Source: SCTM01 sp965279655
GTDB taxonomy: Bacteria > Pseudomonadota > Alphaproteobacteria > Rhodospirillales > Rhodospirillaceae
Assembly: GCA_965279655.1 (NCBI GenBank)
Contig: OZ257255.1
Coordinates: 3,224,001 to 3,288,000 of the forward strand
DNA length: 64,000 nucleotides
Reading direction: 5' to 3'
Positions 1 through 8,682 of this stretch are shown piece after piece. Position numbers and translations under genes: made by a program. The notes under the pieces are model-generated. The model did no database searches, was not told the DNA's origin, and was given only the letters and a program-made list of their open reading frames with translations. Within the stretch, counting starts at the first letter, position 1, and every line of letters starts with the position of its first letter.

Positions 1-608
1 GGAATGCCCGCGATGCCGCCGTTCTTGTAGTGCACCGGCTCCGCGAGCGCTGGGAGGAAATGCGGCGTGAGATGCCGTTTGACCCACGGCAAGTCCGGAT
101 GGTCCGCCGGAATGCCGAACGATGCGGGATCCGGAATCGCCACGAGGTAACCGTCCTTCGCGGTCTTGGCCCACTCCTGGCTGACCTCCGGCGCGAGGAA
201 GGGCTTCCCGTCCACGGGAATCATCGCATCGAGAAAAACGAGGTGACGCAAACGCGGCTTGATCTGATCCGCCACGCGGGAAATCACAAGGCCCGCGTAG
301 GAGTGGCCGACCAAGATCACATCGTCCAACTCTTCAAACGCGATCAGATTCACCAGGTCGGTGGCGTGGGTGGAACAATTGATCGACGGGTTCGCGAGAT
401 GGGACTTCTCGCCAAAGCCGGTCAACGTCGGCACGAACACAGCATGTCCCGCGGCGCGCAATCGCGGCGTCACGTGCTTCCAACACCAGCCTCCGTGCCA
501 CGCGCCGTGTACGAGAACGTACGTTTTCGGCTTCGCGGCCGCCCCTACATCCGAAGAGGCCATTGCAACCCCCGCTGCTGCAGCGCCGAACAGTTCCCGT
601 CTTTTCAA
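1..608 (-). CDS. Exported alpha/beta hydrolase, 3' end cut by window edge
   Basis: The frame is open from the left edge to a TTG start at 606-608, with AGGGGA about 9 nt upstream. The N-terminus is a twin-arginine-like leader (KRRELFGAAAAG) ending in an Ala-rich stretch, so export is likely. The mature part begins with the strand YVLVHGAWHGG (oxyanion loop) and carries a canonical nucleophile elbow GHSYAG near residue 101, as in small esterase/salicylate-esterase-like alpha/beta hydrolases. The catalytic His would lie outside the window. It is divergent from the nitrilase-transporter block, sharing its intergenic region. An internal ATG at 561-563 is a less likely start because it would remove the leader. 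Confidence 0.75.
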   Translation of the reverse strand, partial: MKRRELFGAAAAGVAMASSDVGAAAKPKTYVLVHGAWHGGWCWKHVTPRLRAAGHAVFVPTLTGFGEKSHLANPSINCSTHATDLVNLIAFEELDDVILVGHSYAGLVISRVADQIKPRLRHLVFLDAMIPVDGKPFLAPEVSQEWAKTAKDGYLVAIPDPASFGIPADHPDLPWVKRHLTPHFLPALAEPVHYKNGGIAGI

Positions 609-700
609 GGTCGATCCCCTATGAATTCCGACGCCTTGGGCGACATTTGTCCAATACTACGCAAGGTTCGCCTCCATGTCAGTTTGTCATGACTTTGCGA

Positions 701-718
701 CGGCAAGTGCACTTGCCG
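701..718. promoter_or_regulatory. Perfect 18-bp palindrome, candidate operator
   Basis: CGGCAAGTGCACTTGCCG is its own reverse complement over all 18 bases. It lies in the divergent intergenic region, 62 bp before the nitrilase ATG at 781 and about 92 bp before the hydrolase TTG at 608. Position and symmetry fit a dimeric repressor or activator site controlling one or both units. No regulator gene is adjacent inside the window. Confidence 0.5.
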
Positions 719-780
719 GAACCGTTTCCGCCCCCTAGCCTCCCTGCCACTTGGGGACCAGCAAGGTAGGGGTGTTGGAT

Positions 781-1857
781 ATGAGCGCTGCGCAACCGGT
801 GCCATCGGAGGCGGAACGAGTCCGCGCCGACGGCACGTATCCGACGGTCCCATTGCGTTCGGACAGCGTCACGGTCGCTGTCGTGCAGACCCGCGTGCAC
901 GGCGTGGACGGCGACAACCCGGCGCCGGACATCAAGAACAACCTCGACTACTTCATCGAATGCATCGATGCGGCGCAAGGCTACGGCGGCCGCTCCGACT
1001 TGCTGTTGTTCCACGAATTCCCGATCACCGGCTTCAAGCGCTGGACCCGCGAGCAGCACTACAATCTCGCCCTCGAAGTGGCCGGTCCGGAGATCGAACG
1101 TGTGGGCGCGAAGGCCAAGCAGTACAACTGCTACATCGCCTTCGGCACCTATGCGAAGGACCCGGTGAATTGGCCCGGCCACATCCTGCACCTGATGATC
1201 CTGATGGGCCCGGACGGAAACGTGCGCGCCCAGCATTGGAAGCAGCGCAACGTGCGCGGCATGTTCCCGGGCTCGGAACAGTACACCTCGGTGATCTACG
1301 ACGTGTACGACCGGTTCGTGGAAATGTACGGCATCGACGCCGTCATCCCCGTGGAGCGCACCGACATCGGCAACATCGCCATGTCCGCCGTGCAATTCGA
1401 GCCGGAGTTGTTCCGCTGTTTCGCCATGAAGGGCGCGGAGATCATCTGCCGCACGGCGACGGGCGGATTTGAATCCGACGACATGAAACTCACGTCGTAT
1501 CACAATAGCCTGTACACGATGATCACCAACAACTCGATCAACGTCGGCCGTCGCGGCACGGGCTTCCTCGAGGACACGAACTATGGCGGCCCCGGCCGGT
1601 CGGCGATCTACGGGCCGCGCGGCGTGGAACTGGCGATGGCCGGCGCGTTCGAGACCAAGCGCATCGCGGCGATCCCCATGAAGGACTTCCGCGCCAAGCA
1701 TCGCATCCCGGATGTGCATATGCGGCTGTATCGCCCGGTGATGGACCAGTACCAGGAGCGTTACGATCCAGGCATGTTCCTGGATAACCTTCCCGCGAGC
1801 GGGCAAGATGCTTTCCGCCTGTTCAAGGAGAAGTCACGGTGGACGCACTATTGGTGA
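781..1857 (+). CDS. Nitrilase-superfamily (carbon-nitrogen hydrolase) protein with Ser in place of the catalytic Cys
   Basis: A 358-residue protein with the fold signature of the CN-hydrolase superfamily, closest by eye to aliphatic amidase/formamidase. The catalytic Glu is Glu79 in FHEFPITG and the Lys is Lys154 in HWKQRN. The block IGNIAMSAVQFEPELFR followed by MKGAE aligns with the AmiE nucleophile segment (C-DDGNYPE...MKGAE), which puts Ser202 where the nucleophile Cys belongs. Start ATG 781 follows GGTAGGGG; an in-frame TTG at 751 is less likely. It is the first gene of the transporter block, overlaps the next gene by 19 nt, and has a paralog at the other end. Amide hydrolysis is uncertain given the missing Cys. 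Confidence 0.8.
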   Translation: MSAAQPVPSEAERVRADGTYPTVPLRSDSVTVAVVQTRVHGVDGDNPAPDIKNNLDYFIECIDAAQGYGGRSDLLLFHEFPITGFKRWTREQHYNLALEVAGPEIERVGAKAKQYNCYIAFGTYAKDPVNWPGHILHLMILMGPDGNVRAQHWKQRNVRGMFPGSEQYTSVIYDVYDRFVEMYGIDAVIPVERTDIGNIAMSAVQFEPELFRCFAMKGAEIICRTATGGFESDDMKLTSYHNSLYTMITNNSINVGRRGTGFLEDTNYGGPGRSAIYGPRGVELAMAGAFETKRIAAIPMKDFRAKHRIPDVHMRLYRPVMDQYQERYDPGMFLDNLPASGQDAFRLFKEKSRWTHYW

Positions 1858-3452
1858 TCGCGCGGCGCGGGTTCGTTCTCGCAGGTCTTCTGAGCGCACT
1901 GTTCTTCGCCGCGCCCTCGGCTTCTTGGGCGGCCGACGGAAAGATGGTGTTCAACCGCGGAACCGCGAGCGATCCGGATTCGCTGGATCCCCATGTATCC
2001 GGCGGCAATTCCGCCGCCTCGATCAACTACGATCTCTATCTCGGCTTGATGACCGCCGATGCCAAAGGCGACATCGTCTACGGCGCGGCGGAGAGCCATA
2101 CGGTTTCCGCCGACGGGCTGACCTACACGTTCAAGCTTCGACCCAACCTTGTTTGGTCCGACGGATCGCTCCTCACCTCCGAGGATTTCGTCTACTCGCT
2201 GCGCCGCGTGCAAGACCCGGAAACGCTGTCGCGCTATGCTCAGTGGTTCTGGTCGATCAAGAACGCCGAAGCGGTTCACAGCAAGAAGGCAGCGCCGGAG
2301 ACCATGGGCGTGAAAGCCGTGGATGCGCGCACGATCCAGATCACGCTGTCGTCGCCCTCGCCGGTGTTCCTGGAGACCATGGCGTCGTTCCAGGCCCTGC
2401 CGGTGCCGCGCAAGGCCATCGAGAAGTTCGGCCGCGCGTGGACGGAAGCCGGGAACATCGTCACCAACGGCCCGTACCTGTTGAAGGAGCGCGTGCCGCA
2501 GACCCGGGTGACGCTCGTGAAGAACCCGAAGTTCTACGACGCCGCCAATGTGAAGATCGACGAAGTGAACTACTTCCCGACGGAGAACCTGGGCACGGTG
2601 CTGAACCGCTTCCGCGCGAAGGAACTCGACATCGCCCTCAACTTCCCGCCGGACCAGATCGACTTCATCCGCCAGAACCTAGCCAAGGAACTGCACATCG
2701 CGCCGAACCTGGGCATCTACTACTTCGTCATCAACAACGCCAAGCCGCCGTTCACCGATATCCGCGTGCGCAAGGCGCTCTCCATGGCGATCGACCGCGA
2801 GGGCATGGTCACCAAGCTGTTCAATACCGGCGTGACGCCCGCGTATAGTTTCGTGCCGCCGTCGGTTCCGGGGTACACCGCCAGCAAGGCCGGCATCGCC
2901 GGACAGCCCCAGGCCGCGCGCGTGGCGGAGGCGAAGAAGCTGCTGGCCGAGGCCGGTTTCACGCCCGCCACTCCGCTCAAGTTCAAGCTGCAGTTCAATA
3001 CGCTGGAGGAAGACCGCAAGATGGCGGTGGCGCTGGCGTCCATGTGGCGTCCGCTGGGCGTGGAGGCAGAACTGGTCAACGTGGAGTTCCGCGAGTTGCA
3101 GCGGCAAGTGCGCGTGGGGAATTACGACGTGGCGCGCTGGGCCTATTTCGCGCCCTTCGCCGATCCCGCCGCGTTCCTCAACCTTGTCCGCACCGGCGAC
3201 ATGAGCAATTTCGCCAAGTTCAGCAACGCCGACTTCGACAAGCTGATGAACGACGCCAACACCACCGCCGACATCGCCAAGCGCGGCGGCGCCATGCAGG
3301 CGGCGGAGAAGATCCTGATGGAGAGCTATGCGGTCATCCCCATCTATCACTATGCGGGCCGGCGGCTGGTGCACCAGTATGTGAAGGGGTGGACCGACAA
3401 TGTGCGTAACGTGAACCTTTCACGCTACCTCACCGTCGAACGCCCCCATTAA
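1839..3452 (+). CDS. ABC transporter substrate-binding protein, family 5 (oligopeptide/dipeptide type)
   Basis: A 537-residue periplasmic solute-binding protein. Residues 1-31 form a Sec signal peptide (RRGFVLAGLLSALFFAAPSA) cleaved near SWA-AD. The SBP_bac_5 pattern follows: FNRGTASDPDSLDPH at the N-terminus, YTFKLRPNLVWSDGSLLTSEDFVYSL around residues 90-115, and PPFTDIRVRKALSMAIDRE around 305-320. Length is typical of OppA/DppA. The GTG start at 1839 is preceded by AAGGAGAA and lies inside the end of the nitrilase gene, implying translational coupling. It delivers ligand to the permease pair downstream. Ligand unknown; linked nitrilases suggest a peptide-like or amide compound (inference). 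Confidence 0.9.
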   Translation: MDALLVIARRGFVLAGLLSALFFAAPSASWAADGKMVFNRGTASDPDSLDPHVSGGNSAASINYDLYLGLMTADAKGDIVYGAAESHTVSADGLTYTFKLRPNLVWSDGSLLTSEDFVYSLRRVQDPETLSRYAQWFWSIKNAEAVHSKKAAPETMGVKAVDARTIQITLSSPSPVFLETMASFQALPVPRKAIEKFGRAWTEAGNIVTNGPYLLKERVPQTRVTLVKNPKFYDAANVKIDEVNYFPTENLGTVLNRFRAKELDIALNFPPDQIDFIRQNLAKELHIAPNLGIYYFVINNAKPPFTDIRVRKALSMAIDREGMVTKLFNTGVTPAYSFVPPSVPGYTASKAGIAGQPQAARVAEAKKLLAEAGFTPATPLKFKLQFNTLEEDRKMAVALASMWRPLGVEAELVNVEFRELQRQVRVGNYDVARWAYFAPFADPAAFLNLVRTGDMSNFAKFSNADFDKLMNDANTTADIAKRGGAMQAAEKILMESYAVIPIYHYAGRRLVHQYVKGWTDNVRNVNLSRYLTVERPH

Positions 3453-3532
3453 TCAGGCGAATTAATCCAACTGGTGATCATGTTGCTTTTGCGCCCCTTG
3501 TGGCCGGGGATGGCGTAGGCTGTCTTCCACCG

Positions 3533-4492
3533 ATGACTGCCTATGCCCTGCGCCGCTTGCTGATTGCGATTCCGACGGTCGTTTTGATCGTCGGCCTGTC
3601 GTTCGTGCTCATGCACACGGCCCCGGGCGGTCCGTTCGATACCGACGCGGCCCTCGAACCCGCGGTGATCGCAAACCTGCGGGCCGCCTACGACCTCGAT
3701 AAGCCGATTCTCGAACAGTTCGTGATCTACGCCGGCCGCGCCATCCGCGGCGAGTTCGGGCCGTCGATCGTCTATCCGGACCGCACCGTCACCCAGATCA
3801 TCGCCACCGGCCTGCCGGTGAGCCTGCGCCTCGGGCTATCGGCGCTCACACTCGCGACCTTGATCGGCGGCACGCTGGGCATCGTCGCGGCGCTCAAGCG
3901 CAATTCCGGAGCCGACTACGCCGTGATGACCGTCGCCATGACCGGCATCGCGGTCCCGAGTTTCGTGATGGCGCCGCTGCTGACGTTGCTGTTCGGTGTG
4001 ACCCTGCGCCTGCTCCCCATCGCAACCTTGGAGCCGAGCGGGTCCCTCGCCCGCGATGTCCCATGGCTCGCGCCGATCGTGCCCTACATCATGCCGGTGA
4101 TCGCACTGATGCTGCCCCAGATTGCGGTGATCTCGCGGCTGTCGCGCGCCGCCATGATCGAGGTGCTGAACCAGGCCTACATCCGCACCGCCCGCGCCAA
4201 GGGACTCACGGAGCAACGGGTGGTCACGCGCCACGCCCTGCGCGCGGCCCTGTTGCCGGTGGTGAGCTATCTCGGCCCGGCGGTCGCCAGCGTGGTGACG
4301 GGGGCGGTGGTGGTGGAGCAGATCTTTCAGCTACCCGGCATGGGGCGGTTCTTTATCCAGGGCGCGCTCAACCGCGACTATCCCGTGGTGCTGGGCATCG
4401 TGATCGTGTTCGCCGTCGCCGTGGTGCTGCTGAATCTGCTCGTCGACTTGCTCTACGGCTTGCTCGATCCCAAAGTGCGGGTCGACCAATGA
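3533..4492 (+). CDS. Oligopeptide/dipeptide ABC transporter permease, OppB/DppB type
   Basis: A 319-residue inner-membrane permease with about six membrane segments. It starts MTAYALRRLLIAIPTVVLIV, typical of OppB/DppB. The coupling-helix (EAA) region RTARAKGLTEQRVVTRHALRAALLPVV lies near residues 215-245, and the C-terminus DLLYGLLDPKVR is the usual end of the family. The ATG at 3533 aligns with family N-termini better than an upstream in-frame start at 3500. An 80-bp gap separates it from the binding protein. Its stop overlaps the next start as ATGA. Confidence 0.9.
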   Translation: MTAYALRRLLIAIPTVVLIVGLSFVLMHTAPGGPFDTDAALEPAVIANLRAAYDLDKPILEQFVIYAGRAIRGEFGPSIVYPDRTVTQIIATGLPVSLRLGLSALTLATLIGGTLGIVAALKRNSGADYAVMTVAMTGIAVPSFVMAPLLTLLFGVTLRLLPIATLEPSGSLARDVPWLAPIVPYIMPVIALMLPQIAVISRLSRAAMIEVLNQAYIRTARAKGLTEQRVVTRHALRAALLPVVSYLGPAVASVVTGAVVVEQIFQLPGMGRFFIQGALNRDYPVVLGIVIVFAVAVVLLNLLVDLLYGLLDPKVRVDQ

Positions 4493-5400
4493 CCCTGTTC
4501 GCCGCTCAAACCGCCGCGCAAGAAAAGCTCATGGGCGCCGCCGCGCGCGTGCAGGGGCGTTCCCTGTGGGCGGATGCGCGCCGGCGGTTCTTCAGGAACC
4601 GCGCCGCCATGGTGGGTGTGTGCACGCTCGGCTTCATCACGCTGATGGCCGTGATCGGACCGATGATGAGCCCGCACACCCTGGAAGACCTGGCGTGGGA
4701 TGCGATCTCCCAGGCCCCGAGCTTCACCGACAAGCGCTGGTTCGGCACCGACGATACCGGCCGCGACCTGTGGGTGTCCGTGTGGAGCGGCGCGCGGGTA
4801 TCCCTGACCATCGGGCTGCTGACCACGCTCGTCTCGCTGTCCATTGGCGTGACGTATGGCGCAACCGCGGGCTTTCTGGGCGGACGCGTCGATATGGCGA
4901 TGATGAGGTTCGTGGACGTGCTCTACGCCCTACCGCTGCTGTTCTTCATCATCATCCTGGTGACCGTGTTCGGCCGGAACATCTATCTGGTGTTCCTCGC
5001 CATCGGCTGTGTGGAATGGCTCACGATGGCGCGCATTGTGCGCGGCCAGACGCTGGCGGTGAAGAAGAAGGAATACGTCGAGGCGGCCCATGCCGCCGGG
5101 GTCGGCACCCCGGCGATCCTGCGGCGGCATATCATCCCCAACGTGATCGGCCCGGTGATCGTCTATGTGACACTGCTGGTGCCGATCAACATCCTGGTGG
5201 AGAGCTATCTCAGCTTCCTCGGGTTGGGCGTTCAGGAGCCGCTGACCAGTTGGGGCGTGTTGATTTCGCGCGGGGCGAACACACTCGAGACCGCGCCATG
5301 GATGCTGATTATCCCGGCGGTGTTGCTGGCGCTCACCATGTTCTCCTTCAATTTCATCGGCGACGGCCTGCGCGACGCCCTCGACCCGAAGGAGCGGTGA
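4489..5400 (+). CDS. Oligopeptide/dipeptide ABC transporter permease, OppC/DppC type
   Basis: A 303-residue partner permease. The N-terminal cytoplasmic stretch ends in RRRFFRNRAAMVGV, followed by the first membrane helix. HTLEDLAWDAISQAPS and WFGTDDTGRDLWVSVWSGAR are hallmarks of OppC/DppC. The coupling loop EYVEAAHAAGVGTPAILRRHIIPN and the ending DGLRDALDPKER are also typical. ATG overlaps the preceding stop (ATGA) and its TGA overlaps the next ATG, so the permease and ATPase genes are translationally coupled. Confidence 0.92.
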   Translation: MTLFAAQTAAQEKLMGAAARVQGRSLWADARRRFFRNRAAMVGVCTLGFITLMAVIGPMMSPHTLEDLAWDAISQAPSFTDKRWFGTDDTGRDLWVSVWSGARVSLTIGLLTTLVSLSIGVTYGATAGFLGGRVDMAMMRFVDVLYALPLLFFIIILVTVFGRNIYLVFLAIGCVEWLTMARIVRGQTLAVKKKEYVEAAHAAGVGTPAILRRHIIPNVIGPVIVYVTLLVPINILVESYLSFLGLGVQEPLTSWGVLISRGANTLETAPWMLIIPAVLLALTMFSFNFIGDGLRDALDPKER

Positions 5401-6365
5401 TGACGCCGCTCCTGCAAGTCGAGGCCCTGAACGTGCGGTTCGCAAGCGACGACGGCGTGATCGCCGCCGTCAGCGATGTGTCGTTCACGCTCAATCGCGG
5501 TGAATGCTTAGGGATTGTCGGCGAGTCGGGCTCGGGCAAGAGCCAGACATTCATGGCGGCCTTGGGGCTGACCGCATCCAACGGCCGCGTCACGGGCCGT
5601 GCGGTGTTCGACGGGCAGGACCTGCTGACGATGCCCGCGCCCTCCCTGCGGCGCCTGCGCGGCGACCGGCTGGCGATGATCTTCCAGGACTCCACCACCT
5701 CTCTCACGCCGCACATGAAAGTCGGCAAGCAGCTGATGGAAGTGCTGATGGTCCATCGCGGCGTGGATGCGAAGGCGGCGCGTGCGCAGGTACTTGAGAT
5801 GCTCACCACCGTACGCATGCCGGAAGCGGAGCGGCGTTTCGAGATGTATCCGCACGAGTTCTCCGGCGGCATGCGGCAGCGGGCGATGATCGCCATGGCA
5901 TTGTTGTGCAAGCCCGATGTGCTGATCGCCGACGAACCCACGACCGCGTTGGACGTCACCGTGCAAGCGCAGATCCTAAGCGTGCTGCGCAGCTATAAGG
6001 AGACCAGCAACGCGGCCCTCGTGCTCATCACCCACGATCTCGGCGTGGTTGCGGGGCTGGCGGACCGGGTGATGGTGATGTACGGCGGACGCGTGGTGGA
6101 AGACGCACCCACCGCGCAGATCTTCGCCACGCCGCGCCATCCCTATACCGCCGCGTTGCTGCACTGCCGCCCGAGCCTCGCGCACGATCCGGAGCAGGAC
6201 CTGGCGGCGATCCCCGGCGCGCCGCCGGACCCGCGCCACCTGCCGCAGGGCTGCACCTTCGGACCGCGTTGCGAGAAAGCCGTGGCGCGCTGCGGTGCGC
6301 TGCCGCACCTCAAGCCGGTGGGTCCAACGCACCAGGCCGCATGTCATCTGGCGGAGATGGTGTGA
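5400..6365 (+). CDS. Oligopeptide/dipeptide ABC transporter ATPase, OppD/DppD type
   Basis: A 321-residue ABC ATPase. Walker A is GESGSGKS (about residues 40-47), the signature is FSGGMRQRAMIA, Walker B is VLIADEPTTALD, and the switch His is in LITHDLGVV. The C-terminal oligo_HPY domain (HPYTAALLHCRPSL, then two Cys in GCTFGPRCEKA) marks the OppD/DppD group. The C-terminal Cys cluster is consistent with the Fe-S-binding motif described for such ATPases. Start and stop both overlap neighbouring genes by 1-4 nt. Confidence 0.93.
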   Translation: MTPLLQVEALNVRFASDDGVIAAVSDVSFTLNRGECLGIVGESGSGKSQTFMAALGLTASNGRVTGRAVFDGQDLLTMPAPSLRRLRGDRLAMIFQDSTTSLTPHMKVGKQLMEVLMVHRGVDAKAARAQVLEMLTTVRMPEAERRFEMYPHEFSGGMRQRAMIAMALLCKPDVLIADEPTTALDVTVQAQILSVLRSYKETSNAALVLITHDLGVVAGLADRVMVMYGGRVVEDAPTAQIFATPRHPYTAALLHCRPSLAHDPEQDLAAIPGAPPDPRHLPQGCTFGPRCEKAVARCGALPHLKPVGPTHQAACHLAEMV

Positions 6366-7345
6366 TGGGCACGCCGCTGCTCGACGTGCGCGACCTGAAG
6401 GTGCACTTCCCCGTGCGAGGCGGCATGTTCAGCCGCAAGCGTCTGACCCTCAAAGCCGTGGACGGCGTGAGCTTCCAGGTCATCGCCGGCGAGACGCTGG
6501 GCATCGTCGGCGAGTCCGGCTGCGGCAAATCCACCCTGGGCCGCGCGGTGCTGCAACTCATTCCGGCGACGGCGGGACAGGTGGTGTGGCTCGGCCAAGA
6601 CCTCGGCACCCTTGACGCCGCCCAGATGCGGGAACGGCGCAGCGATCTGCAGGTGGTGTTCCAAGACCCCATCTCCAGCCTGAACCCGCGCATGACCGTG
6701 GGCGACAGCATCGCCGAGCCCCTGGCCACCGCGCATCCGGAGATGGACCGCAACAGCTTGCGCAAGCGGGTGCTGGAAGCGCTCGGCCAGGTGGGCCTGC
6801 CGCTCGACTCCTACTCCCGCTATCCGCACGAATTCTCCGGCGGCCAGGCCCAGCGCATCGCCATCGCGCGGGCGATCATCGTGCGGCCCAAACTGGTGGT
6901 GTGCGACGAACCCGTCAGCGCGCTCGACGTTTCCATCCAAGCGCAGATCGTGGGTTTGTTGAAGCGTCTGCAGCGCGACACCGGCATGGCGCTGATCTTC
7001 ATCAGCCACGATCTCAGCGTGGTGCGCTATCTGTGCCACCGGGTCATGGTGCTCTACCTCGGACGGAAGATGGAGGAAGCGGATCGCGACAGCCTGTTCG
7101 CCCGGCCGGCGCATCCCTATACCCGCGCCCTGATCGCCGCGGTGCCCGTGGCCGACCCCGTTCTCGCCAAGGCGCGCGCGCCCGACGTGCTGCCGGGCGA
7201 TCTGCCCTCGCCGCTCAATCCGCCGTCCGGCTGCGTATTCCGGACCCGCTGCCCAAAGGCGCAAGACTTGTGCGCCGCGGAAATCCCGGCGTGGCGCGAG
7301 CTGGCGCCAGGCCGCGGGGTCGCCTGCCACTTCCCGGAATCGTGA
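6365..7345 (+). CDS. Oligopeptide/dipeptide ABC transporter ATPase, OppF/DppF type
   Basis: A 326-residue second ATPase of the transporter. Walker A is GESGCGKSTLGRA, the signature FSGGQAQRIAIARAI, Walker B LVVCDEPVSALD, and the switch His is in FISHDLSVV. The family-typical leader LDVRDLKVHFPVRGG precedes an insert before KAVDGVSF, as in OppF. The C-terminal oligo_HPY region HPYTRALIAAVPV and the Cys cluster in GCVFRTRCPKAQDLC are present. It completes the SBP-permease-permease-ATPase-ATPase set; a 97-bp gap follows before the second nitrilase paralog. Confidence 0.93.
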   Translation: MGTPLLDVRDLKVHFPVRGGMFSRKRLTLKAVDGVSFQVIAGETLGIVGESGCGKSTLGRAVLQLIPATAGQVVWLGQDLGTLDAAQMRERRSDLQVVFQDPISSLNPRMTVGDSIAEPLATAHPEMDRNSLRKRVLEALGQVGLPLDSYSRYPHEFSGGQAQRIAIARAIIVRPKLVVCDEPVSALDVSIQAQIVGLLKRLQRDTGMALIFISHDLSVVRYLCHRVMVLYLGRKMEEADRDSLFARPAHPYTRALIAAVPVADPVLAKARAPDVLPGDLPSPLNPPSGCVFRTRCPKAQDLCAAEIPAWRELAPGRGVACHFPES

Positions 7346-7442
7346 GCGTGTGAGGCCGCGCAGCGGGTAGCCAGCGCGCATGACTTTGGGCGGCCCGGGG
7401 GCCGTGCCATCGTCATGCCCTCAACCGTTCGAGGGGGCTTCC

Positions 7443-8579
7443 ATGACCGAGACCACACGCCGCGCGATTCTCGCCGGCAGCGCCGCTGCTGCAGCCGCCA
7501 GCATCAAGGGCGCGTCCGCGCAAACGCCTGCCCAATCTTCTCCCGCAAAGAACAACGACATTACCGTCACCGTGAACGGCAAGTATCCGGTGGTGCCGCT
7601 GCGGAATGACGTGGTGCGGGTCACGGCGGTGCAGTCGCCGCAGAAGTCGGTGAGTGCCGCGAACCCGAAGCCGGGCATCAAGGCGAACCTCGATCGCATG
7701 CTGAACGAGATCGACGCGGCCTGCGGCTATTTCGGCACCCGCGATCTGGTTTGCTTCCACGAATTCCCGATCACGGGCTGGGCGCCGTGGAATCGCGCCG
7801 ACAATCTGAAGGTCGCCATCGAAGTGCCCGGTGAGGAATGCGAAGCCATCGGCAAGAAGGCGAAGCAGTACAACACCTACATCGCCTTCGGGACTTTCGC
7901 GAAGGACAAGGATTGGCCGGGCCACGTGCTCAGCCTGACCGTATTGATCGGGCCCGACGGCAAGGTCGCAGCGAAGCACTGGAAGCCCTATTGCATGCGC
8001 GACTTGCGCCCGGGCTACGACCTCTACACCACCGGCATCTACGAAGTACTGCCGCGCTATATCGAAATGTACGGCGCCGACGAAGTGCTGCCGGTGGCGC
8101 GCACGGATATCGGCAACCTGAGCCTTTCCTCCTGCCCCGCGGCGGTGGATTACAACCGCGCGCTCGCCATCAAGGGCGTGGAGATGTTCATCCGCACATC
8201 CACGGGCGGCTTCCCCGAGTCCGACAATCCGTCGATCTCCCTGTTCAATCGCTGCTACACGGTGATCGTGAACAACTCGGTCTCGGAGGGAAACCCCGGC
8301 TTTGTCGCCTACGCCGGCGGCGGCAATACGGCGATCTTCGGACCGGGCGGCGCACCGCTGGCGACGGCGAAGTCCATGGTCGAGGAACTGATCAGCGCCA
8401 ATATCCCCATGGGCAACCATCGCCGGGGCGTGGCGCGGCCGCCCGAGTTCCCGCTTGAGATGGTGCTGCCGGTCTACAACAAGTACGTCACCCGCTACCC
8501 CGCCGGAATGAACCTCGACTACATCCCCGCCGACAACGCGGACGCCAACCGCCACTACATTTCCAAGCGCCGCTGGTAG
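7443..8579 (+). CDS. Exported nitrilase-superfamily protein, paralog of 781-1857, catalytic Cys position is Ser
   Basis: A 378-residue paralog of the first nitrilase, with an added N-terminal twin-arginine-like leader (TTRRAILAGSAAAAAAS). Glu107 (FHEFPITG) and Lys181 (KHWKPY) match the catalytic Glu and Lys. The nucleophile segment reads IGNLSLSSCPAAVDY; aligned on the downstream KG-E motif, the Cys position is Ser229, with a Cys two residues later (Cys231). The ATG at 7443 follows a GAGGGGG ribosome site; an in-frame start at 7380 would mask the leader. One paralog thus appears cytoplasmic and one exported, flanking the importer. Function is unproven. Confidence 0.8.
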   Translation: MTETTRRAILAGSAAAAAASIKGASAQTPAQSSPAKNNDITVTVNGKYPVVPLRNDVVRVTAVQSPQKSVSAANPKPGIKANLDRMLNEIDAACGYFGTRDLVCFHEFPITGWAPWNRADNLKVAIEVPGEECEAIGKKAKQYNTYIAFGTFAKDKDWPGHVLSLTVLIGPDGKVAAKHWKPYCMRDLRPGYDLYTTGIYEVLPRYIEMYGADEVLPVARTDIGNLSLSSCPAAVDYNRALAIKGVEMFIRTSTGGFPESDNPSISLFNRCYTVIVNNSVSEGNPGFVAYAGGGNTAIFGPGGAPLATAKSMVEELISANIPMGNHRRGVARPPEFPLEMVLPVYNKYVTRYPAGMNLDYIPADNADANRHYISKRRW

Positions 8580-8602
8580 ACTCTAAACCGTTGCGATTAT
8601 CG

Positions 8603-8631
8603 CGCGGGGGCTGACCGCTCCCGCGACTTTT
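8603..8631 (+). terminator. Possible terminator after the nitrilase-transporter block
   Basis: The arms CGCGGG (8603-8608) and CCCGCG (8620-8625) can form a hairpin, followed by ACTTTT. It lies 24 bp after the second nitrilase stop. The stem is short and the U run only four, so this is a modest candidate. Confidence 0.4.
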
Positions 8632-8682
8632 CGCCGATTCCGCGCGTTGGGATGGCAACTCCGTCCCTTCGCTGGTGATTTC

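Noticed and set aside
30..692. 220-codon plus-strand frame at the left edge
   Set aside because: Opposite a minus-strand alpha/beta hydrolase with leader, oxyanion loop and GHSYAG elbow.
679..1806. Long minus-strand open frame opposite the first nitrilase gene
   Set aside because: His/Arg/Val-rich composition typical of an antisense shadow of a GC-rich gene; the plus-strand frame has clear family motifs.
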